64,000 bases of DNA from Sphingobium chungbukense (GTDB taxonomy: Bacteria > Pseudomonadota > Alphaproteobacteria > Sphingomonadales > Sphingomonadaceae), in the NCBI RefSeq assembly GCF_001005725.1, contig NZ_LBIC01000001.1:646501-710500 (forward strand), in the 5' to 3' direction. Under the pieces are notes generated by a model. It was given only the letters and a program-made list of their open reading frames with translations. It searched no databases and was not told the DNA's origin. Below, piece by piece: positions 24,966 through 33,458 of the stretch (position 1 is the stretch's first letter; every line of letters starts with the position of its first letter). The position numbers and the translations under genes are program-made.

Positions 24966-26111
24966 TCAGTCCGGCCGCGCATCCTCCTTGCGGAAGGGGG
25001 TCCGTTCGGTCAGCCAGTCTCGATCGCGCTGCACGCCCAGCCGCTCGGCTTCCAGAAAGTCGGCGACAGCCTGGCGGAAGCTTTCATTGTGGATGAAATG
25101 CGCGGAGAAGGTCGGTTCGGGCGCATAGCCCCGCGCCAGCTTGTGCCCGCCCTGCGCCCCGGCCTCCACACGTCGAAGGCCCCGTGCGATGGCGATGTCG
25201 ATCGCCTGATAATAGCAAAGCTCGAAATGCAGATGGGGCACCTCCTCGGTGCAGCCCCAATAGCGCCCATAAAGCGCATCCGCGCCGATCAGGTTGAGCG
25301 CGCCCGCGATCGGCCTGCCATTCCGCAAAGCCAGCACCAGCAGCACCCGGTCCGCCATGCTTTCGCTCAGCATCGAGAAAAAGGCGCGGGTCAGATAGGG
25401 CCGTCCCCATTTGCGTGCGCCGGTATCCTGATAGAAGGTCCAGAAGGCGTCCCAATGCGCTTCGGTCAGCGCGTCGCCCGTCAGGTGGACGATCTCCAGC
25501 CCCTCCACGGCGCGCTCGCGTTCCTTGCGGATATTCTTGCGCTTGGCGCTCGACAGCTCGGCCAGGAAATCGCTGAAATCGCCATAGCCGCGATTGGTCC
25601 AGTGGAACTGGCTGTCCTCCCGGATCAGCCAGCCCGCCGCTTCGAACAGCGGCACCTGTTCCGGGGCGATGAACGTCGCATGGGCGGAGGACAGCGCATT
25701 CTGCTCCACCACCGCCTCGATCCCCGCGATCAGCGCCGGGGCGAAACCGTCGTCGCGCAGCAGCAGGCGCGGCCCCGGTACGGGCGTGAAGGGCGCGGCG
25801 ATCTGGATCTTGGGATAATAGCGCCCGCCTGCCCGTTCCCAGGCGTCGGCCCAACCATGGTCGAACACATATTCGCCCTGGCTATGGGTCTTGCCGTAAA
25901 GCGGCGCGGCGGCAACGATCCGTCCATCCGGCCCGTCTATCACCAGTGGCAGGGGCTGCCAGCCGCTATTGCCGCCGACGCTGCCCGACCGCTCCAACGC
26001 GGTCAGGAAATCCCAGCAGATGAACGGATTGCCCGTGCCGGCGCAGGCATCCCATTCTTCGCGCGGCAACTGCGCCACGCCCCTGGCCACACGCGCCACG
26101 CATTCGGTCAT
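24966..26111 (-). CDS. GNAT-fold acetyltransferase, FemAB-like (COG3146)
   Basis: 381 residues. LPREEWDACAGTGNPF near the start and SAKRKNIRKERERAVEGLEI in the middle, then FYQDTGARKWGRPYLTRAFF and GAQGGHKLARGYAPEPTFSAH near the end, belong to the DUF482/COG3146 family related to FemAB peptidyl transferases. The substrate is unknown; a link to peptidoglycan or lipid acylation is only suggested by the name of the group. The ATG at 26111 overlaps the upstream GDPD stop (ATGA). It is the last gene of a five-gene minus-strand run. Confidence 0.82.
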   Translation of the reverse strand: MTECVARVARGVAQLPREEWDACAGTGNPFICWDFLTALERSGSVGGNSGWQPLPLVIDGPDGRIVAAAPLYGKTHSQGEYVFDHGWADAWERAGGRYYPKIQIAAPFTPVPGPRLLLRDDGFAPALIAGIEAVVEQNALSSAHATFIAPEQVPLFEAAGWLIREDSQFHWTNRGYGDFSDFLAELSSAKRKNIRKERERAVEGLEIVHLTGDALTEAHWDAFWTFYQDTGARKWGRPYLTRAFFSMLSESMADRVLLVLALRNGRPIAGALNLIGADALYGRYWGCTEEVPHLHFELCYYQAIDIAIARGLRRVEAGAQGGHKLARGYAPEPTFSAHFIHNESFRQAVADFLEAERLGVQRDRDWLTERTPFRKEDARPD

Positions 26112-26830
26112 GCGGCGGCCTCGAAAATGATCTGATCGGCGTGCAGCGCGGCTTGCGCGCGCTCCTCCTCGCTGCGCACGGTCCATGTCAGCACGGGCGT
26201 CCCCCGCTGGCGCAGGCGCGTGGACAGGGGCGAGGGCAGGTCGCGAATATCACAGGCGATAAAATCGGGTTTCGCTGCCCAAAGTGCAAGGGCACGGCCG
26301 ATCCTCGCACGCCAGCCGCGCCTGTTCCGCTCCGTGACGACCAGCCCGCGCACGACATCGGACCGGTGGCGTGTGAACCATCGGACCGCCATGGGATTGA
26401 AGGACATGACCGCCGCCAGGGCCTTGGGACGTCGTTCCAGCTCTTCGGCCACCGCCGCGCAGATGGGGGCGACATGCCGCCCCTCGACCTTGATCTCGAT
26501 GAGCAGGGGGACATCCGTCCCGCATATATGGAGCAGGTCGCGAAGGCGGGGGACGGTGCCGCCATCGGGCAACGTCAGCCGGTCGATCGTCGTGGCATCA
26601 TGGTCGCATACCGCGCCCGCCGCGCCCGCCATGCGCTGGAGCGTGGCATCGTGGAAGACGATCGCCACGCCGTCGCGGCTGAGGCGCACATCGCATTCGA
26701 TGCCGAAATGGCCGGCAATGGCGGCCGAGAAGGCCGCCATGCCGTTTTCGCTGACCCTCGCCCCATGCAGCCCGCGATGGGCGAAGGGGCGGGCGGTCAG
26801 GAAGGAAGGGGCATCAGGCCGGGCGGACAA
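26108..26830 (-). CDS. Glycerophosphodiester phosphodiesterase
   Basis: About 240 residues. It splits glycerophosphodiesters into glycerol-3-phosphate and an alcohol. Motifs: FAHRGLHG with the catalytic His, then IECDVRLSRDGVAIVFHD with the metal-binding Glu and Asp and second His, and LIEIKVEG. The start is uncertain. The only in-frame ATG (26911) would overlap ridA by 98 bases. I use the TTG at 26830, which overlaps ridA by 17 bases and begins SARPDAPSFLTARPFAHRG. No signal peptide, so it is probably cytoplasmic. Confidence 0.82.
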   Translation of the reverse strand: MSARPDAPSFLTARPFAHRGLHGARVSENGMAAFSAAIAGHFGIECDVRLSRDGVAIVFHDATLQRMAGAAGAVCDHDATTIDRLTLPDGGTVPRLRDLLHICGTDVPLLIEIKVEGRHVAPICAAVAEELERRPKALAAVMSFNPMAVRWFTRHRSDVVRGLVVTERNRRGWRARIGRALALWAAKPDFIACDIRDLPSPLSTRLRQRGTPVLTWTVRSEEERAQAALHADQIIFEAAA

Positions 26831-27275
26831 GGATGATCGCGTCGATTTCGACCGCCGCGCCCAACGGAAGCACCGGTACGCCCACGGCGCTACGCGCATG
26901 TTTTCCGGCATCGCCGAAAATCTCGACCATCAGTTCGGAGGCGCCATTGGCGACCTTGGGCTGGTCGGTGAATTCGGGCGTGCTGCTGATGAATGCGCCG
27001 AGCTTCACGATCCGCTCGACCCGGTCGAGGCTGCCGAGCGCCGCCTTCATCTGGGCGATGAGGTTCAGGCCACACGCCCGCGCGGCCTTGACCCCATAGT
27101 CGAGGTCGCGGTCCTCGCCCAGCCGTCCGGTCATCAACTGGCCGTCGGACAGGGAAATCTGCCCGGAAATATGCAGCAGGCCGTTGGCCTCGACCGCTGC
27201 GACATAGGCGGCGACCGGCGCGGCGGCGGCGGGCAGGGTGATGCCCAGTTCGGTCAGGCGGGTTTCGATGCTCAT
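26814..27275 (-). CDS. RidA-family protein
   Basis: 153 residues, matching the longer RidA subgroup (YjgF/YER057c/UK114). The family forms trimers; archetypal RidA deaminates reactive enamine/imine intermediates from PLP enzymes. Conserved blocks are LHISGQISLSDGQ, LNLIAQMKAALGSLDRV and the end SAVGVPVLPLGAAVEIDAII. In this last block the Arg of the canonical RidA site (ARxAVGVxxLP) aligns within HARSAVGVPVLP. Activity is therefore plausible but not certain. Its start overlaps the HAD gene stop by 4 bases. Confidence 0.87.
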   Translation of the reverse strand: MSIETRLTELGITLPAAAAPVAAYVAAVEANGLLHISGQISLSDGQLMTGRLGEDRDLDYGVKAARACGLNLIAQMKAALGSLDRVERIVKLGAFISSTPEFTDQPKVANGASELMVEIFGDAGKHARSAVGVPVLPLGAAVEIDAIILVRPA

Positions 27276-27928
27276 GCGGAGACTCCTTGAATGGTCGGGA
27301 AGGTTTCAGGCGCCGGTCCGTCGGCCAGGCGGGCGGCGATCCAGGCTTCGGCGGCGGTCCAGCCGTCGATCCGGGCATGGGCGAGCGGCGCGGCGGCGAC
27401 ATCGGCGGCGATTTCCGGCTCACCCACCATATGCAGCCGCCAGACGCCGGGCGCATGATCCGCCACGGAGGCATGATGCTCCGCCAGATCGTCGATGAAC
27501 AGGGCAACGCCAGGTTGGCGCTCAGCGATGATGGCGGCCAGCGGCCGGCCTTTGCCGCCCTGGTTCCAGTGGACCGGGAAGGGCAGGCCATGGGACGCAA
27601 GCTGCACCTCCCTCTGCCGGTGATGCCGTTCGGTGATGTTGGTCAGGACGACGATATCGGCGATTTCTCCCAAGCGGCCGAGCGCCTCCACGGCCCCCCC
27701 GATCGGCGTCTGGCGATGCATCTGGGTATCGAAGAAGCCGATCAGCAACTCCCACACCAGAGCCCGTTCCAGCGGGAGGCCGCTGTCCTTGTGCCGCAAA
27801 GCCTCGGCAAAGCCGCGCTCGCGCATGTCGAAATGGACATTGTGCGTCTCGTCCAGCCACTCCCGGAACGGTACCACCATGTGCAGCAGCACCTCATCGC
27901 AGTCGGTGATGATCAGCGGGCGGTTCAT
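27272..27928 (-). CDS. HAD-superfamily hydrolase
   Basis: 218 residues. HAD motif I is IITDCDEVLLH (nucleophile Asp9 and Asp11), motif II VLTNI near residue 97, a Lys in GGKGRPLA, and motif IV FIDDLAEHHAS near 145. It would remove phosphate from a small molecule; the substrate is unknown. The alpha-helical insertion between motifs I and II (DETHNVHFDMRERGF) is a C1-type cap. It overlaps ridA by 4 bases and the DUF3572 gene by 4 bases, so the operon is tightly coupled. Confidence 0.8.
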   Translation of the reverse strand: MNRPLIITDCDEVLLHMVVPFREWLDETHNVHFDMRERGFAEALRHKDSGLPLERALVWELLIGFFDTQMHRQTPIGGAVEALGRLGEIADIVVLTNITERHHRQREVQLASHGLPFPVHWNQGGKGRPLAAIIAERQPGVALFIDDLAEHHASVADHAPGVWRLHMVGEPEIAADVAAAPLAHARIDGWTAAEAWIAARLADGPAPETFPTIQGVSA

Positions 27929-28221
27929 GCTATGAGGGCCTCCTTCGCGGCGATCAGCGCTTCGGGCGTGCTGTCGATGCTTTCGGCGCAGGCGACCAGG
28001 TCGGGCTCATGATCGGCCAGGAAACCCAGCACCGCTCCCAAAATCGCCGGATCGCCCACGCCCGCGCGCAACGCGTCGGCATTCAGCCCGGTCAGTGCCA
28101 GCAGCCGGTCGGCCCGGCGATCGTCCGCCAATATCCAGGCCAGCGCCATCAGCGCGAGGATGGATGGCTCTCGCGTCTCGCCTGGGCTATGCCGCTTGCC
28201 ATGGTTAATGTCGGGGCGCAT
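27925..28221 (-). CDS. DUF3572 family protein
   Basis: 98 residues from the ATG at 28221 (MRPDINHG); a TTG at 28233 is also possible. ILALMALAWILADDRRADRLLALTGLNADALRAG, quoted in parts as LALMALAWILADD and LLALTGLNADALR, is the domain core, an all-helical small domain. DUF3572 genes are often found next to divK in alphaproteobacteria, as here, but the function is unknown. First gene of the minus-strand run ending in the GNAT gene. It diverges from divK with 78 bases between. Confidence 0.83.
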   Translation of the reverse strand: MRPDINHGKRHSPGETREPSILALMALAWILADDRRADRLLALTGLNADALRAGVGDPAILGAVLGFLADHEPDLVACAESIDSTPEALIAAKEALIA

Positions 28222-28299
28222 GATTGTTCTCAACGAAGGGCGGGCTTAAGGGGGCACGCTTCCATTATTTTTGCGTATTTCTTCAAACTCGGGTGACTG

Positions 28300-28662
28300 G
28301 TGGCAAAGCGCGTGCTCGTTGTCGAGGACAACGAACTCAATCTCAAACTTTTTTGTGACCTGCTGCGCGCGCACGGGCGAGAGGTGCTGCCGCTGCGGGA
28401 CGGGCGCGACCTGCTGGCACAGGCGCGGGAATTCCATCCCGACCTGGTGATCACCGACATCCACCTGCCGCATATCAGCGGGTTGGAACTCATCATCTCC
28501 CTGAAGCGCGACCCCCAATTGTCATCGGTGCCGATCATGGCCGTCACCGCCTATGCCGGGCAAGGCGATGAGGAACGGATTCGCGGAGCAGGCGCCCAGG
28601 CCTATGTGTCCAAGCCGATTTCCGTGCTGCGCTTCGTCGAACAGGTGAACGCGCTGCTCTAG
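28300..28662 (+). CDS. divK: Single-domain response regulator DivK
   Basis: 120 residues, a receiver domain and nothing else. The acidic pocket E9/D10, phospho-acceptor Asp53 (VITDIHLPH), Thr in AVTAYAG (about 83) and Lys in VSKPIS (about 105) are all present. In Caulobacter DivK is phosphorylated by DivJ/PleC and steers the CtrA pathway controlling cell-cycle progression. The start is a GTG. Neighbouring DUF3572 and nearby rpmG support the assignment. A GCAGGC-N7-GCCTGC hairpin at 28662-28680 overlaps its stop. Confidence 0.9.
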   Translation: MAKRVLVVEDNELNLKLFCDLLRAHGREVLPLRDGRDLLAQAREFHPDLVITDIHLPHISGLELIISLKRDPQLSSVPIMAVTAYAGQGDEERIRGAGAQAYVSKPISVLRFVEQVNALL

Positions 28663-28906
28663 CAGGCGAGCCAAGCCTGCCATGGGCTATATAGTCCTTG
28701 AGCGCATCATGCTCCTGCCTGCCAGACACTCAAATACTGCCGCTCCGCTTTCCATCTCCTCCGGTCGCCTGTCGCCGGACAGTCACGCGGCTTTCATCAA
28801 TCCGTCTCGCCGTTGCAGCCTTGGCGTCATGTCGCTCTGCCATGCCCCCGAACCGCAAGGGCGCGGCGTTCCGCCGACACCCGAAATGCACACAGGGGTA
28901 TCATCC

Positions 28907-30781
28907 ATGTCTCATCTGACCGACGAGGCGCGCGCGGCCTTTCGCGATGCGCAGCCCAAGATCGCTTCCGGCGACGATTGTCTGGAGGCGATCGTCGCCG
29001 CCAATCCGGCACGCCGGACCGTGTTGAAGAACGGCCTGCTGGGCCTGTCCATGCTGCCGATGCTGGGTGCGCTCGCCGCCTGCGACGATGACGGCAATGC
29101 CGCGTCGCCCACCCCCACTCCGACCCCCACGCCTACCCCCGCCGCCAGCTATGCGATCAGCTTCGCATCGGTCGCGATCAACACCAACGACACCGTCACG
29201 GTCCCTGCGGGCTATACGGTCGACGTGCTGCTGAAGGCGGGCGATTCGGTCGAAACCGGCACCGCTTATGCGCCCGGCAGCTTTCCGACCAGCGCGACCC
29301 AGACCAATCTCTGGGCCGGCGGCAATCATGACGGCATGGAATTTTTCGACCTGTCGGGCGTCGATCCCAATAGCGGCGGCCTTCTGGCGATCAACCATGA
29401 ACTGCCCGACTATAACATCCTCTTTTCCAGCGGCAGCTACAATGCCGGCACCGCCACCGCGGCCGATAAGGCCATCGCCCTGTCCGCCGTCGGCGTCTCG
29501 GTCGTGGAAATCGCCAAGGGCACGGACGGGAAGTTTGCGGTCAAGGCGGGTTCGCGCTTCAACAAGCGCTATACCGGCAATACCGACTATCGCGCGGGCG
29601 GCCCCGCTGCTGGCCTGCTGTCCTCGACGATCAGGGGCACACTGAACAACTGCTCCTCGGGCCGTACCCCCTGGGGCACCTATCTCACCTGCGAGGAAAC
29701 GACAAACAACTATATCGACACGACCCAACCCAACAATCATTATGGCTGGGTGGTCGAGATCGACCCCTACCAGGAACTGGCCGCTCCGACCAAGCGCACC
29801 GCCATGGGCCGCTTCTCCCATGAAAATGTCGCCTATATGACCGACGCCAACAACCGTGTCGCCTTCTATATGGGCGACGATTCGACGCCGGGCTGCATCT
29901 ACAAGTTCGTGCCGGACCGTGCCTTCAGCACCAGCAACCGCGCGTCGAACATCGACATGCTCGATTATGGCACGCTCTATGTCGCGCGCTTCAATGCCGA
30001 TGGCACGGGCGAATGGCGCGCGCTGGTGCAGGGTCAGAACGGCCTCGTCGCCAATGCCGTCGATCCCGGCAATGTCAGCCAATCGACCACGCCGCCCACC
30101 CCGACCACGGTCAGCTTCAACAGTACCGCCGACATCCTCATCAACACCCAGTCGGCCGCGCGCGTCGCGGGCGGCACGCTGATGGATCGTCCGGAATGGA
30201 TCACGGTCGCGCCGAACAAACAGGCGATCTTCGTGACGCTCACCAATAATGGCGGCCGCCGCGTCACCGACAACGCCAACCCGCGCACGACCAACCTGCA
30301 CGGCCATATCCTGAAATTCCGCGAAAACGGCGATTCGCCGCTCGCCACCCGCTTCACCTGGGAAGTCTTCCTGCTGGCGGGCAATCCCAATCTGGCCGAA
30401 GCGAACCTCAAGGGGAACATCAGCGGCGATTATTTCTCCAGTCCCGATGGCCTCCGCATCGATCCGCAGGGCCGTCTGTGGGTCGAGACCGATCATAATC
30501 TCACCGGCAATGCGGGCACGCTGAACGGCGCGGCGGTCACCATGACCCAGGCCTTCGGCAACAATTCGATGTATCATGTCGACCAGATCAGCAAGGCGTC
30601 CAAGCGCTTCCTGGTCGGCCCGGAAGGCTGCGAGATCACCGGGATCGCCTATACGCCGGACCTCAAGAACTTCTTCATCAACATCCAGCATCCGACCAAG
30701 AACTGGCCGGTGTCGGGTCAGCAGCCGCGGTCGTCCACGATCGTGGTCCGCCGCACCGACGGTCAGCCGGTCGGCAATTGA
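28907..30781 (+). CDS. PhoX-family phosphatase, Tat-exported
   Basis: 624 residues. A cytoplasmic N-terminal stretch is followed by a twin-arginine signal (ARRTVLKNGLLGLSM, about residues 39-53) ending at ALAAC, which also fits a lipobox, so it may be a Tat-exported lipoprotein. A (PT)n linker lies at about 70-80. The rest is a PhoX/DUF839 beta-propeller: GGNHDGMEFF, LLAINHEL, GTYLTCEETTNNY, MGRFSHENVAY, DGLRIDPQGRLWVETD. PhoX enzymes are Ca/Fe-dependent alkaline phosphatases in the periplasm. The ATG at 28907 has AGGGG upstream. The frame is open back to 28682, but that stretch would bury the Tat signal. A terminator-like hairpin follows at 30830. Confidence 0.88.
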   Translation: MSHLTDEARAAFRDAQPKIASGDDCLEAIVAANPARRTVLKNGLLGLSMLPMLGALAACDDDGNAASPTPTPTPTPTPAASYAISFASVAINTNDTVTVPAGYTVDVLLKAGDSVETGTAYAPGSFPTSATQTNLWAGGNHDGMEFFDLSGVDPNSGGLLAINHELPDYNILFSSGSYNAGTATAADKAIALSAVGVSVVEIAKGTDGKFAVKAGSRFNKRYTGNTDYRAGGPAAGLLSSTIRGTLNNCSSGRTPWGTYLTCEETTNNYIDTTQPNNHYGWVVEIDPYQELAAPTKRTAMGRFSHENVAYMTDANNRVAFYMGDDSTPGCIYKFVPDRAFSTSNRASNIDMLDYGTLYVARFNADGTGEWRALVQGQNGLVANAVDPGNVSQSTTPPTPTTVSFNSTADILINTQSAARVAGGTLMDRPEWITVAPNKQAIFVTLTNNGGRRVTDNANPRTTNLHGHILKFRENGDSPLATRFTWEVFLLAGNPNLAEANLKGNISGDYFSSPDGLRIDPQGRLWVETDHNLTGNAGTLNGAAVTMTQAFGNNSMYHVDQISKASKRFLVGPEGCEITGIAYTPDLKNFFINIQHPTKNWPVSGQQPRSSTIVVRRTDGQPVGN

Positions 30782-30829
30782 TCGGCAGTCCTCCCGGCCT
30801 TCGGGTCGGAAGGACAAGCGACAAGGAAA

Positions 30830-30855
30830 GGCCCGTTCCCTTAAGGGGACGGGCC
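30830..30855 (+). terminator. Hairpin after the PhoX gene
   Basis: GGCCCGTTCCC, loop TTAA, GGGGACGGGCC: an 11-bp stem with one G-T pair, followed by TCTTCGTTC. The T content is only moderate, so it is a fair but not perfect terminator between PhoX and the convergent rpmG. Confidence 0.65.
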
Positions 30856-30917
30856 TCTTCGTTCGGGCGTCATGCCACGAACCCAGATGTCGTCAGGCGG
30901 CGCAAGCCGCCGTCAGA

Positions 30918-31085
30918 TCACTTGATCTTGGCTTCCTTGAACTCGACATGCTTGCGCACGACGGGATCGTACTTGCGGAAGCTCAGCTTCTCGGTCTTGG
31001 TGCGCGGATTCTTCTTGGTGACGTAGAAGAAGCCGGTGTCAGCCGAGCTGACGAGGCGAATCTTGACGGTTGCTGGCTTGGCCAT
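30918..31085 (-). CDS. rpmG: 50S ribosomal protein L33
   Basis: 55 residues, the normal length. The sequence [20 protein letters not shown] (start) with [14 protein letters not shown] and [18 protein letters not shown] is characteristic. It lacks the zinc-binding CxxC pairs, so it is the zinc-independent form. The start at 31085 is preferred over an upstream in-frame ATG at 31136. Monocistronic here. It is near divK, as in other alphaproteobacteria, with the PhoX gene between. Confidence 0.96.
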   Translation of the reverse strand: MAKPATVKIRLVSSADTGFFYVTKKNPRTKTEKLSFRKYDPVVRKHVEFKEAKIK

Positions 31086-31175
31086 GGCCTTAGTCCCTGG
31101 TCGTGAATATCGTGAAAAAGAAGAGCGGCCCCCCAAACCTCTTTCAAGGAAGGGACCGCCCCGTTTCAGCGGCGG

Positions 31176-31204
31176 CTCATGAGGGAGATTCGGGATGTTG
31201 TCAA
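31176..31204 (-). promoter_or_regulatory. Possible rpmG promoter
   Basis: On the minus strand TTGACA (31204-31199), 17 bases, then CATGAG (31181-31176). The -35 box is perfect and the -10 box poor. The 100-base leader is long for a ribosomal protein gene. Confidence 0.3.
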
Positions 31205-31303
31205 GGCTCGTGGCCGAAATCCCGCTGCCATGCTACACTTTACGCGGCCTTAACCGGCTTCGGCCTATAGCGGAGTCGGAGCTAAGGGACGGGGAGTCAC
31301 GCC

Positions 31304-31621
31304 ATGCGCCATGATCCGATGTTGGCCATTCTTGCTGATCTGCTGCGGCGCGTCGATGGACTTGCGGGGGAACGGGGGCATGTGTCCGTGCCGCGGTTGC
31401 GCGATGAAATCGACCAGATACGTCATGTCGCACGCGCCTTCCACATCGATTCGGTCGAGGGACTGGCCGGGACGCTGCAATCCGCGCTGCTCTTGCAGGG
31501 CGCCGGGCCGGTGATCATGTCCTATCTCGACCTGATGCGCGAAGCGATCGCGGCGGAACTGCCCGACGCCCAGGTCATTCCGATGCCGGTCACGGCCAGC
31601 GTCACGCACCTGCCCGCCTGA
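31304..31621 (+). CDS. Conserved hypothetical protein
   Basis: 105 residues, no recognised domain. Predicted mostly helical: a leading helix MLAILADLLRRVDGLAGERG, then VPRLRDEIDQIRHVARAFHI and EGLAGTLQSALLLQG, ending in a tail with ITPMPVTASVTHLPA-like composition (actual IPMPVTASVTHLPA). No signal peptide or membrane segment. It precedes the GDT1-type transporter by 22 bases on the same strand and may share its transcript. I cannot assign a function. Confidence 0.65.
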   Translation: MRHDPMLAILADLLRRVDGLAGERGHVSVPRLRDEIDQIRHVARAFHIDSVEGLAGTLQSALLLQGAGPVIMSYLDLMREAIAAELPDAQVIPMPVTASVTHLPA

Positions 31622-31643
31622 ACCCGAACCGGACGGCTGCTGA

Positions 31644-32210
31644 ATGGACGCATTGCTGATCGCGTTGCTCGGCAGCCTGGTGGGTGAGATCGGGGACAAG
31701 GGCCAGTTGCTGGCCCTGGCGCTGGCCGCGCGGTTCCAGCGGAACGGCGCGGTGATCGCGGGCGTCGCCGCCGCCGCCATCGCCAACGCCGCCATCGGCG
31801 CGGCGGCGGGTGCCTTTCTGGCGCCGATGCTGGGGTCCGACGCGCGTCTGCTGTTCCTGGCGCTGGCACTCATCTTCCTGGGGGGCGGCATGTTGTGGCC
31901 GGTCGGACCGCCCGATGTCCTGGCCAACTGGCGACTGGGGCCGTTCCTCACCACCGCGCTCGGCCTGTTCATCCTGGGCTTTGGCGACGGCGCGCAATTT
32001 CTGATCCTGGCCATCGCCGTCCGCACGGCCGATCCCTTACTGGCGGCAACCGGCGGCGCTATCGGCATCATCGCCGCGACCGTACCTGTCGTGCTGTTGC
32101 GTGATCGGTTGTTCAAGGCGCTCCCGCTGCGGGTCATCCGGCGCGGTGGTGGCGTGCTGATGCTGGTCATCGGCCTTGCCGTAACAGTGTCTGCGCTGCA
32201 TCTCGCCTGA
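31644..32210 (+). CDS. GDT1/TMEM165-family (UPF0016) membrane transporter
   Basis: 188 residues, six predicted membrane segments in two repeats. The first repeat carries the family motif E-x-G-D-K at 15-19 (GEIGDKGQLLALAL). The second has GFGDGAQFLILAIA, where the Glu and Lys positions have changed, so the second motif is degenerate. Family members move Mn2+ or Ca2+ across membranes (MneA in bacteria, Gdt1 in yeast). Whether a one-sided motif still transports is uncertain. Confidence 0.8.
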   Translation: MDALLIALLGSLVGEIGDKGQLLALALAARFQRNGAVIAGVAAAAIANAAIGAAAGAFLAPMLGSDARLLFLALALIFLGGGMLWPVGPPDVLANWRLGPFLTTALGLFILGFGDGAQFLILAIAVRTADPLLAATGGAIGIIAATVPVVLLRDRLFKALPLRVIRRGGGVLMLVIGLAVTVSALHLA

Positions 32211-32328
32211 TCGAATCCGTCCATCAGACTGACCGAAACTTCCGCGCAAAATTCATTGTTTGGGATGGCACCTTATCGGTAACAGATCATTATATCTCCG
32301 AAACCAAGTCCCCTAGCAGGAGCCAAGC

Positions 32329-32820
32329 ATGACCTCCCCCGACCTCAAGACCCCGACGGATCTTCGCAGCAACGCGACCAAGTCGGTCGCGCAGGCGCTG
32401 AACGGCGTGCTCGCGGACAGCTATGCGCTGTATTTCAAGACCAAGAATTTCCACTGGCACGTTTCCGGCCCGCATTTCCGCGACTATCACCTGATGTTCG
32501 ATGAACAGGCCACGCAGATCCTCGCCACCACCGACCTGATCGCGGAACGGGTGCGCAAGACCGGCAACACCACGTTGCGCTCGATCGGCGACATTGCGCG
32601 GCATCAGACGGTCGTCGACAATGACGCCGACTATGTGGCCCCCGCCGATATGCTGAAGGAACTGCGCGAGGACAATCTGAAGCTGGTCGAGGCCCTGCGC
32701 GCTGCCAAGGCCGCCGCGACCGAAGCGGGCGACAATGCGACAGAGGGCATCATCGACGATTGGACCGACCAGGCCGAGGAACGCGCCTGGTTCCTCTTCG
32801 AGGCCGGCCGGAACGCTTGA
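32329..32820 (+). CDS. dps: Dps-family DNA-binding ferritin-like protein
   Basis: 163 residues. Dodecamers store iron and protect DNA in starvation and oxidative stress. The intersubunit ferroxidase site is visible in KNFHWHVSGPHFRDYHLMFDE (His42, with Asp58 and Glu at 59/62 region), quoted here as FHWHVSGPHF and LMFDE. The N-terminal tail is short with few lysines. An upstream gap of 118 bases contains an AT-rich patch (CATTATATCTCC near 32288) for the promoter. A strong terminator follows. Confidence 0.93.
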   Translation: MTSPDLKTPTDLRSNATKSVAQALNGVLADSYALYFKTKNFHWHVSGPHFRDYHLMFDEQATQILATTDLIAERVRKTGNTTLRSIGDIARHQTVVDNDADYVAPADMLKELREDNLKLVEALRAAKAAATEAGDNATEGIIDDWTDQAEERAWFLFEAGRNA

Positions 32821-32828
32821 TCGAACGA

Positions 32829-32858
32829 AAGCCCTCCAGCGCAAACTGGAGGGCTTTT
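32829..32858 (+). terminator. Intrinsic terminator of dps
   Basis: AAGCCCTCCAG, loop CGCAAA, CTGGAGGGCTT then TT: a perfect 11-bp stem with a T-run. It lies between dps and the convergent Gre gene and could serve both. Confidence 0.92.
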
Positions 32859-32873
32859 CACTGTAAGGTGGAA

Positions 32874-33344
32874 TTACTCCTCCACAATGGCCTCTATCGC
32901 GACGATTGCGATGGCACCCGGCTTGCCACCGAAATCGACACTTTCGCCTTCCTCGGCATCCATCATCGCGCGGGCGAGCGGCGCGGAGAAGGCGATGCGC
33001 CCGGCCGCCGGTTCGGCCTCGTCGTCCCCGACGATGTCGATCCGCTTCTCCCTGCCGTTCAGCCGGTAGGAAACACGGCTCCCGAACGCCACGGTCTCAA
33101 CATCCGGCACCGGCCGCACTTCCGCCGTCGCCAGGCGCGTCCGCCAGTAACGCAATTCGCGTTTCAGCTTCTTGGCATCCTCCTCGGCCATGGCTCCGGT
33201 ATCGACCGCCTCCAGCGCTTCGACCTTCTCCCGCGTCAGCCGCAGGCCGCGCGCCGTCACCCAATTGGGACCGGGTGGCAAAGGAATCTCGAACGTGGGT
33301 TCCAGATGCTCCTCGTCGCTCTCGCGACGAAAGGCGACACTCAT
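32874..33344 (-). CDS. GreA/GreB-family transcription elongation factor
   Basis: 156 residues. The N-terminal half contains the coiled coil typical of Gre factors (TREKVEALEAVDTGAMAEEDAKKLKREL region, residues 37-65). The C-terminal FKBP-like domain has VAFGSRVSYRLNGREKRIDIVGDDEA, quoted as VAFGSRVSYRLNGREK, and ISFSAPLARAM-like PLARAMMDAEEGESVDF. Gre factors enter the RNA polymerase secondary channel and rescue stalled complexes; the tip acidic residues lie around ETGA/DTGAMAEED. The N-terminus is longer and unlike GreA, so it is closer to GreB or a paralogue. Confidence 0.85.
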   Translation of the reverse strand: MSVAFRRESDEEHLEPTFEIPLPPGPNWVTARGLRLTREKVEALEAVDTGAMAEEDAKKLKRELRYWRTRLATAEVRPVPDVETVAFGSRVSYRLNGREKRIDIVGDDEAEPAAGRIAFSAPLARAMMDAEEGESVDFGGKPGAIAIVAIEAIVEE

Positions 33345-33458
33345 TGCACTCTCCTACTCAAAACGCTTGTTCGCGCTTGAACGAGGTCGAGATTGCCGAT
33401 CTTCTTTTCAAGGGAAGGGCCGGGCTTCGACATCGTCCAGCCCGAACAAGGCTGGCTT

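Noticed and set aside
33437-33455. CCAGCC/GGCTGG hairpin as the cobT terminator
   Set aside because: A short stem with no T-run, overlapping the region just after the cobT stop.
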